In this document: in pieces, positions 9,625-13,935 of the stretch
Layout: the number at the start of each line of letters is the position of its first letter
How positions within the stretch are numbered: position 1 is the stretch's first letter
Source: Hyphomicrobiales bacterium
GTDB lineage: Bacteria > Pseudomonadota > Alphaproteobacteria > Rhizobiales > Aestuariivirgaceae
Reading direction: 5' to 3'
NCBI GenBank assembly: GCA_026987255.1
Contig: JALSNA010000185.1
Location: 1-13,935, forward strand
DNA length: 13,935 bases
Translations under genes and position numbers: made by a program
Notes under the pieces: model-generated
Seen by the model: the letters and a program-made list of their open reading frames with translations, nothing else
The model's database searches: none
What the model was told of the DNA's origin: nothing

Positions 9625-9823
9625 GTTTTTGCGCATCTCCCTTGTATTAGAATGCCGCAATCGCAAATTTCGCTGCCCAGTCCTCACGTGCGGACAAAAC
9701 GGCCGGTGCGGAATTGCGGCAAGGGAAACCGGGGAACAAGGGCCAGCAGCAGCGGGCTGGCGGGCTTGCAAAAATCATGTGGGGAACATGATGGCGGCCA
9801 GGCAGCGGGAACAGAGGGCAACC

Positions 9824-10390
9824 ATGAACGGACCAGTCAACATCGCGCAAGGCGGCAGGATCAACCAGTCCCTGTTTCACCTTCTCAAGCGAGCCTCCCA
9901 GGCGGCGGCCGAAATCTATGCCCATGAGAGACGCAAGAGCCAGCTGACACAAAGGCAATACGCCCTGCTCTCCTGCCTGGAGCAGAACGAGGGTGCCTTG
10001 CAAAAGCAGGTGGCGAAAGAGACCGGCATGGACCGCTCGACCCTGGCCGAACTGGCCGCGCGCATGGAGGAACGCGGCTACATCCGCCGCGAAATCTGTC
10101 CCAGCGACCGCCGGGCGCGCAATCTCTATCTCACCGAAAAGGGCCGCGAGGCTCTGCATGACCTCATGCCGCTCATGGCCGAGGTGGACCGCAAGCTGCT
10201 CGCCGTCCTGCCGCCTGCCCAGCGTGATGTCTTTCTCGCCGCCGTGAAGCTGCTCGCCTCCCATCCCGATGCCGGTGAAAAGGCCGGAAAGGTCGCCAGC
10301 CTGCATGACATCCGCGATGCCCGCCCAAGGCCCCGCCTGATGTCTGACGAAAGGCACGCCGTGCGCCGTTCCGCCACCGCCCGCACCTGA
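9824..10390 (+). CDS. MarR-family winged-helix transcriptional regulator
   Basis: This 188-residue protein is a probable dimeric DNA-binding regulator. An N-terminal dimerisation helix (about 13-38) is followed by the winged helix-turn-helix (about 41-108): LTQRQYALLSCLEQ, the recognition helix in MDRSTLAELAARMEERGYI (69-87), and the wing with the family PSDRRARNLYLTEKG signature (93-107). A C-terminal dimerisation helix ends near 146. It is somewhat longer than typical members because of a basic tail (about 150-188, several Arg) with no recognised motif. The start at 9824 has AGAGGG 6 bases upstream; in-frame ATGs at 9788 and 9791 are alternatives. It faces the mdh-suc operon and converges on the SDR gene, with 35 bases between the stops. 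MarR proteins often control themselves and a divergent neighbour, so control of the operon is possible but unproved. Its ligand is not predictable. Confidence 0.92.
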   Translation: MNGPVNIAQGGRINQSLFHLLKRASQAAAEIYAHERRKSQLTQRQYALLSCLEQNEGALQKQVAKETGMDRSTLAELAARMEERGYIRREICPSDRRARNLYLTEKGREALHDLMPLMAEVDRKLLAVLPPAQRDVFLAAVKLLASHPDAGEKAGKVASLHDIRDARPRPRLMSDERHAVRRSATART

Positions 10391-10425
10391 GCTGCGCACC
10401 AGGGATGCAGGACGCCCCGGCTTGA

Positions 10426-11088
10426 CTACCAGGGCAGTTGCTGCCCATCGGCATGCCAGAAGGTGCCCGTCGTCTCCATGGTCAGCTCATCGAGCCTGAG
10501 CAAGAGTCCGCGCGCCGCCGCCTCGGCCGAGATGCTGCCATGGCCGCCGGTCATCTCCGTGCGCACATAGCCCGGATGCAGCGCCGCCACGGCGATGCCG
10601 CGTCCCTTCAGCTCGATGGAAAGATTGACCGCCGCCATGTTGGCCGCCGCCTTCGACATCCGGTAGCCATAATTGCCGCCCGAGGCATTGTCGCCGATGG
10701 AGCCCACCCGCGAGGTCACGATGCCGATCTTGCCGCCCTCGCCCATCTGCCCCAGCAGGGCCCGCGTCACCCGCACCGGTCCCAAGGCATTGACCGCGTA
10801 TTGGCGCATGGCATCGTCGAAATTCACAGATTCCAGCGTATCGGAAATCAGGATTCCGGCATTGTTGATCAGCACATCGACGCGGCGGCCCTTGAGCGCA
10901 TCCAAAAGCCTTTGCACGCCTGAATCATCGCTGACATCCACCCCTTCGGCCACTTCGCAGCCGGTTTCCAGCAGGGCCTGCGAGGGGCTGCGCACCGCCG
11001 CGATGATATCCTCCCCGCGCGCCCCAAGCTGGCGGGCCAGTTCCAGCCCGATGCCTCTCGAAGCCCCCGTCACCACATATCGCGCCAT
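10426..11088 (-). CDS. Short-chain dehydrogenase/reductase (SDR), C-factor-like
   Basis: This 220-residue NAD(P)-dependent oxidoreductase has the classical SDR layout. The cofactor motif TGASRGIG (7-14) starts the Rossmann fold, NNAG (75-78) stabilises the central sheet, a serine in VTSRVGSIGD (124-133) and Tyr142/Lys146 in YRMSK form the catalytic set, and HPGYVRTEM (171-179) is the usual post-catalytic segment. The wording SRVGSIGDNASGGNYGYRMSKAA resembles the CsgA/C-factor-like subgroup of short SDRs. The substrate is unknown. The start is decided by a near-perfect ribosome binding site (GAGGAGG, 6 bases before the ATG at 11088); an upstream in-frame ATG adds 14 residues that do not resemble SDRs. 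It is convergent with the MarR gene and divergent from the amidohydrolase gene, so it seems to be a single-gene unit. Confidence 0.93.
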   Translation of the reverse strand: MARYVVTGASRGIGLELARQLGARGEDIIAAVRSPSQALLETGCEVAEGVDVSDDSGVQRLLDALKGRRVDVLINNAGILISDTLESVNFDDAMRQYAVNALGPVRVTRALLGQMGEGGKIGIVTSRVGSIGDNASGGNYGYRMSKAAANMAAVNLSIELKGRGIAVAALHPGYVRTEMTGGHGSISAEAAARGLLLRLDELTMETTGTFWHADGQQLPW

Positions 11089-11129
11089 GGCAGACCTCCT
11101 CGATATCATGAAGTTTCCGTTGCAGGACA

Positions 11130-11157
11130 TTCATAGCACGAAAGCCCCGCGGGTCAG
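11130..11157 (-). promoter_or_regulatory. Candidate promoter of the SDR gene
   Basis: On the minus strand CTGACC (11157-11152) and TATGAA (11135-11130) are separated by 16 bases. Each box matches four of six consensus bases, and TATGAA is preceded by GC as in many alphaproteobacterial -10 elements. It would give a short leader of about 35 bases carrying the strong ribosome binding site. Assigned by eye. Confidence 0.35.
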
Positions 11158-11266
11158 AAAATCCGCGACGATTTTTTCACCCCCGCCATACCGTCATGCG
11201 GACAAGACCACCCGCGCCGCCTTTGCGGCTATTGACCCGCCTTGCCCCTCTTGTCACACTTGTCCC

Positions 11267-12208
11267 ATGGCCCGGCCGTCCTGCATATCCCTTTTTGCCC
11301 GCCTGCCCCGCGCCGGTGGCGAGGACTGTTCGCGCATCGTCACCATCACCGCCCCGCGGCGGACGGCGCCCCCCCTTCCCATCGTCTTCAACGCCCCCCA
11401 TTCCGGCCGCTGCTATCCGCGCCAATTCGTCCGCCAGTCCGCCTTGCCGCTGGAAGAATTGCGCCTCTCGGAGGATTTCCTCGCCGACCGCCTCTTTGCC
11501 GCCGCTTCCGTTCATGGCGGCTGGCATGTCATGGCGCAACGGCCGCGCGCCTGGCTCGATCTCAACCGCGACCGGCGGGAACTCGATCCCGAAGTCATCG
11601 AAGGCCCCTTGCCGCCGGATGCAAGAACCGGCACCTCGCGCGTCAAGGCCGGGCTGGGCGTCATTCCGCGCATTGTCAGCCGCGGCAAGACCATCCATGC
11701 CCGCAAGCTGGGCTGGCAGGAGGCCTCGGCGCGGCTGAAAGAGGGATACGATCCCTATCACGCCCGCCTGGGAAGCCTCATCGGCCATCTTCAAAACCGC
11801 TTCGGCCAGGCCGTGCTCATCGATTGCCACACCATGCCCGCCTCGGCGGCCCGCGCCATGACGCCGCTGGCCGGCAAGCGCCCCCACATCATCCTCGGCG
11901 ACCGCGACGGCGAAAGCTGCTCGCCCCTGCTCACCAGCACCCTGGATGATCTCTTCACCCGCGCCGGCCTGCGCGTCTCGCGCAACCGCGTCTATTCCGG
12001 CGGCTACATCACCCGCCATTACGGCGCCTGCGGCCTTGGCGCCCACGCCATCCAGATCGAGATCAACCGCGAGCTCTACATGCGGCCCGGCTGCTATGAG
12101 CCAACGGCGGACTTCAAACGCCTGCAGGCCCTCATCAGCGGCATCATCGCGCAATTGCCAACCCGCCTCGCGCCCCTGTGGGGCGGCATCTCCATGGCTG
12201 CGGAATGA
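11267..12208 (+). CDS. N-formylglutamate amidohydrolase family protein
   Basis: This 313-residue protein belongs to the N-formylglutamate amidohydrolase family (PF05013), metal-dependent enzymes related to HutG, which releases formate from N-formylglutamate in histidine breakdown. The family motifs appear in order: FNAPHSGRCYP (41-51) with the metal-binding His, the acidic SEDFLADRLF (68-77), RPRAWLDLNRDRREL (92-106), DCHTMP (186-191), and QIEINRELYM (263-272) with the conserved Glu and Arg. Key residues look intact, so an active enzyme is likely. No histidine-utilisation genes are nearby, so the true substrate may differ. The ATG at 11267 has no purine-rich ribosome binding site, and the frame is open further upstream without a better start. 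A TTGACC at 11232-11237 is placed so that transcription could begin close to the ATG, as in a leaderless mRNA. A terminator follows. Confidence 0.9.
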   Translation: MARPSCISLFARLPRAGGEDCSRIVTITAPRRTAPPLPIVFNAPHSGRCYPRQFVRQSALPLEELRLSEDFLADRLFAAASVHGGWHVMAQRPRAWLDLNRDRRELDPEVIEGPLPPDARTGTSRVKAGLGVIPRIVSRGKTIHARKLGWQEASARLKEGYDPYHARLGSLIGHLQNRFGQAVLIDCHTMPASAARAMTPLAGKRPHIILGDRDGESCSPLLTSTLDDLFTRAGLRVSRNRVYSGGYITRHYGACGLGAHAIQIEINRELYMRPGCYEPTADFKRLQALISGIIAQLPTRLAPLWGGISMAAE

Positions 12209-12213
12209 AACGG

Positions 12214-12244
12214 CAAAGGGCCCGCCCAGGCGGCGAGCCCTTTG
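12214..12244 (+). terminator. Rho-independent-type terminator after the amidohydrolase gene
   Basis: CAAAGGGC (12214-12221) pairs perfectly with GCCCTTTG (12237-12244), and the inside continues with CCGCC/GGCGG (12222-12226 and 12229-12233) after a 3-base bulge. It starts 5 bases after the stop codon. The T run is short because the Ts are inside the stem. On the minus strand it is followed by GTTTCATT, so it could also stop transcription coming from the other side. Confidence 0.65.
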
Positions 12245-12347
12245 TATGACTGGCCGGGTACGCAATACCCTGATCCCGGCGCTGCTTTCTTAGAAGCAAG
12301 CACCGTGCCAACCCCTTCCGACACAAGATAGGCCACCCCGCCGCCGT

Positions 12348-12383
12348 GGCTTCACAAGATGTGCGATTCGCACCCATGAAGCC
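12348..12383. repeat. Two-part hairpin (nested inverted repeats)
   Basis: Outer arms GGCTTCA (12348-12354) and TGAAGCC (12377-12383) are perfectly complementary and enclose an inner perfect stem GTGCG-ATT-CGCAC (12361-12373), separated by a 6/3 internal loop. This gives 12 base pairs in 36 bases. There is no T run, so it is not a terminator on its own. Confidence 0.65.
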
Positions 12384-12385
12384 CC

Positions 12386-12422
12386 TTTGCAAATTGCAAA
12401 TCCGCATGTGCAATTGGCAAAT
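12386..12422. repeat. Cluster of TTGCAAAT-like repeats
   Basis: TTTGCAAA (12386-12393), ATTGCAAAT (12393-12401) and ATTGGCAAAT (12413-12422) lie within 37 bases, a small island rich in A and T compared with its surroundings. The first is itself a palindrome. Spacing between the second and third copies is 20 bases, about two helical turns, which would place bound proteins on one face of the DNA. It lies 150 to 186 bases before the next gene. Confidence 0.5.
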
Positions 12423-12512
12423 GCGCCATTGACGTTTCCTTGCCATCCTCGCAAGCCCGCCCGCACGCCTGACCCCCGGTTGCCCAGACGAACCGGCCGC
12501 AATCTTCACCAT

Positions 12513-12530
12513 GGCGCGAAAATTCGCGCC
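12513..12530. repeat. Perfect 18-base inverted repeat before the DUF4175-type gene
   Basis: GGCGCGAA-AA-TTCGCGCC has perfect 8-base arms around an AA centre, 41 bases before the ATG at 12572. Its position near the expected promoter makes it a candidate operator. It could also form a hairpin at the start of the transcript. No regulator can be assigned. Confidence 0.6.
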
Positions 12531-12571
12531 CCATGACCCATTCTCACCCCATTTTCTGCTAATGTGCCTCC

Positions 12572-13935
12572 ATGACCTGGTGGACATTCATCACCGGGCG
12601 GCAGCAGGCCGCCCGCCTGGAGCGCAAGGTGGCCGCGGCGCGCGCCGCCATTTTCCTCGAGCGCCTGTGGCTGGCCCTGTGGCCCGCTCTCATGGTGGCC
12701 GGAGTTTACGCCCTTTATGTCATCTCCGGCCTCGCCGCATGGCTTCCCGGCTGGTCGCGGCCACTCATCGCCTGCGGATTTCTCGCCGCCCTGGTCTGGA
12801 GCGGACGCCAACTGGCCGCCCTGCGCCGCCCCTCCCGCGAGCAGGCCCTGGCGCGCATCGAACGCGCCTCCGGCCTTGAGCACCACCCTCTCGCCGCCCT
12901 TGCCGACACCCTGCCGCAAGAGACGCACGATCCGCGCACCAAAGCCCTGTGGACGGCCCACAAGGCCCGCCTGGCCGCAACATTGGGCCGCCTCAGGGCC
13001 GGCTGGCCGCGCTCCGGCGTGCCCCGCAAGGATCCTTGTGCCCTGCGCAATGGCCTGGCCCTGGCGCTCATCGCCACCGCATGGCTGGGCGGCTTTGGCC
13101 AATTCGGCCACAAGCTGCGCGCCTCCCTCACCCCCGATGGCGCCATGCCGGCGCAGGTTTCCCTCGATGCCTGGCTCACGCCGCCATCCTATACCGGCAA
13201 ACCGCCCCTCGTGCTCGCCTCGGCCAGCGCCGCAAAGGCCCGCAGGGAGCCCATCATCGCCCCCCAGGGCGCGCGCCTGACCCTGCGCCTGTCCGGCGGC
13301 CTTGCCCCATCCCTGGAGCTTTATGCCCTCGACCCTTCGGGCGGCAAGGGCAGGCATCTGTCCTCGACCGCCTTCCTCCACGCCGGGCAGAGCGGGGCCT
13401 TCAAGCTGGAAAAGACCCTGAAACGGCCCACCATCGCCATCGTGCGCGATGGCGGCAAGCTGGCGCAATGGAGCATCTCCATCCTGCCGGACAATGCACC
13501 GCTGGTCTCCCTGACACACCCGCCCGCCCATACCATCTCCGGCGGCCTGCAATTGCGCTGGAAGGCGTCCGATGATTACGGCATCACCACCCTGCGCGCC
13601 ACTTTCGCCCTCGCCCCCTCCGCAGCGGATGCCCCGGGCGCGGACAAGCCCTTGCAGTTCAAGCCGCCGCACCTGGCCATCCCCCTGCCCGCGGCCCTGC
13701 CGCGCCAGGCCTCCGGCCGGTTCACCGGCAACCTGGCCGCCCATCCCTGGGCCGGCATGGAGGTCATCATGCGCCTTGCGGCCACCGACCAGGCCGGCAA
13801 CACCGGACACTCCAGACCTTACCGCTTCATTCTTCCCGGCCGGGTCTTCCGCAAGCCCCTGGCGCGCGCCCTCATCGAACAACGGCGCGATCTCATCCGC
13901 CACCCGAAGGATTCACGCAACATCGCCACCATCCT
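12572..13935 (+). CDS. TIGR02302/DUF4175-family membrane protein, partial (runs off right edge)
   Basis: The frame stays open for 454 codons to the window edge, so perhaps the first half of a protein usually of about 800 or more residues is present. Two membrane segments lie near the N-terminus (about 32-58 and 64-78) and a third at about 160-176. A large, probably periplasmic part follows, with the family-like LDAWLTPPSYTGKPPLVL (198-215), SDDYGI (333-338), DQAGN (406-410), and RVFRKPLARALIEQRRDLIRH (424-444). These match TIGR02302/DUF4175, an alphaproteobacterial family of unknown function. An in-frame stop at 12560-12562 makes the ATG at 12572 the first possible start. It has no visible ribosome binding site, so a leaderless or structured start is possible. 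It follows the amidohydrolase gene on the same strand but behind a terminator, so it likely has its own promoter. Confidence 0.85.
   Translation, partial: MTWWTFITGRQQAARLERKVAAARAAIFLERLWLALWPALMVAGVYALYVISGLAAWLPGWSRPLIACGFLAALVWSGRQLAALRRPSREQALARIERASGLEHHPLAALADTLPQETHDPRTKALWTAHKARLAATLGRLRAGWPRSGVPRKDPCALRNGLALALIATAWLGGFGQFGHKLRASLTPDGAMPAQVSLDAWLTPPSYTGKPPLVLASASAAKARREPIIAPQGARLTLRLSGGLAPSLELYALDPSGGKGRHLSSTAFLHAGQSGAFKLEKTLKRPTIAIVRDGGKLAQWSISILPDNAPLVSLTHPPAHTISGGLQLRWKASDDYGITTLRATFALAPSAADAPGADKPLQFKPPHLAIPLPAALPRQASGRFTGNLAAHPWAGMEVIMRLAATDQAGNTGHSRPYRFILPGRVFRKPLARALIEQRRDLIRHPKDSRNIATI

Larger units (their letters stand above)
12209..12571. other. 363-base structured non-coding region
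   Basis: I see no convincing gene on either strand. It contains, in order, the terminator at 12214-12244, a hairpin GGGTA-CGCAA-TACCC (12256-12270), a hairpin of about 10 bp with one mismatch and one bulge (12277-12305), a two-part hairpin (12348-12383), a cluster of TTGCAAAT-like repeats (12386-12422), and an 18-base inverted repeat (12513-12530). The octamer CACAAGAT also occurs twice (12322-12329 and 12353-12360). The density of paired arms suggests a structured RNA or a regulatory region for the gene at 12572. No tRNA fits. Confidence 0.65.

Noticed and set aside
12251..12334. tRNA-like cloverleaf on the minus strand with GGCC ends
   Set aside because: Loop sizes are wrong and there is no TTCRA-type T loop or proper D arm.
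12094..12336. Short minus-strand frame (GTG start) overlapping the terminator and the end of the amidohydrolase gene
   Set aside because: No good ribosome binding site, no motif, and it runs through the terminator stem and into the coding region of a recognised gene.
12506..13903. 465-codon minus-strand frame opposite the DUF4175-type gene
   Set aside because: Very Gly-rich with no family resemblance, while the plus strand carries clear family motifs in a continuous frame.

Overview
The window is GC-rich, densely coded DNA from an alphaproteobacterium. The main evidence is the gene order mdh-sucC-sucD-sucA-sucB-lpdA, typical of that class, together with a TIGR02302/DUF4175-type membrane protein, a family known mainly from alphaproteobacteria. 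A more exact placement is not supported by what I can see. No mobile element, CRISPR array, phage gene, tRNA or rRNA is visible.

Layout. On the minus strand, 9252 down to 326 holds one tight TCA-cycle operon: malate dehydrogenase, both succinyl-CoA synthetase subunits, then E1, E2 and E3 of the 2-oxoglutarate dehydrogenase complex. It covers the four consecutive steps 2-oxoglutarate > succinyl-CoA > succinate and malate > oxaloacetate, leaving out succinate dehydrogenase and fumarase. Below lpdA, running off the left edge on the same strand, is the start of a small exported basic protein (172 to 1). A 571-base non-coding stretch (9253-9823) separates mdh from a divergent MarR-family regulator (9824-10390, plus). 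This regulator converges on a short-chain dehydrogenase/reductase (11088-10426, minus). That gene is divergent from an N-formylglutamate amidohydrolase-family gene (11267-12208, plus). After a terminator and a 363-base structured non-coding stretch comes the 5' part of the TIGR02302/DUF4175 gene (12572 to the right edge, plus).

How it fits together. The six operon genes make enzymes used at related flux, and gaps between them are 3 to 65 bases, so one transcript from the mdh side is likely. Two tandem hairpins sit between sucB and lpdA, and a terminator-like hairpin follows lpdA. The MarR gene faces the operon, which makes it a candidate local regulator, but nothing in the sequence proves that link.

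No clearly new multi-gene system is present. The parts most worth a second look are non-coding: a long imperfect inverted repeat at 9490-9556, a perfect palindrome at 9611-9624, the twin hairpins at 1753-1790, and the run of hairpins and repeats at 12214-12530.
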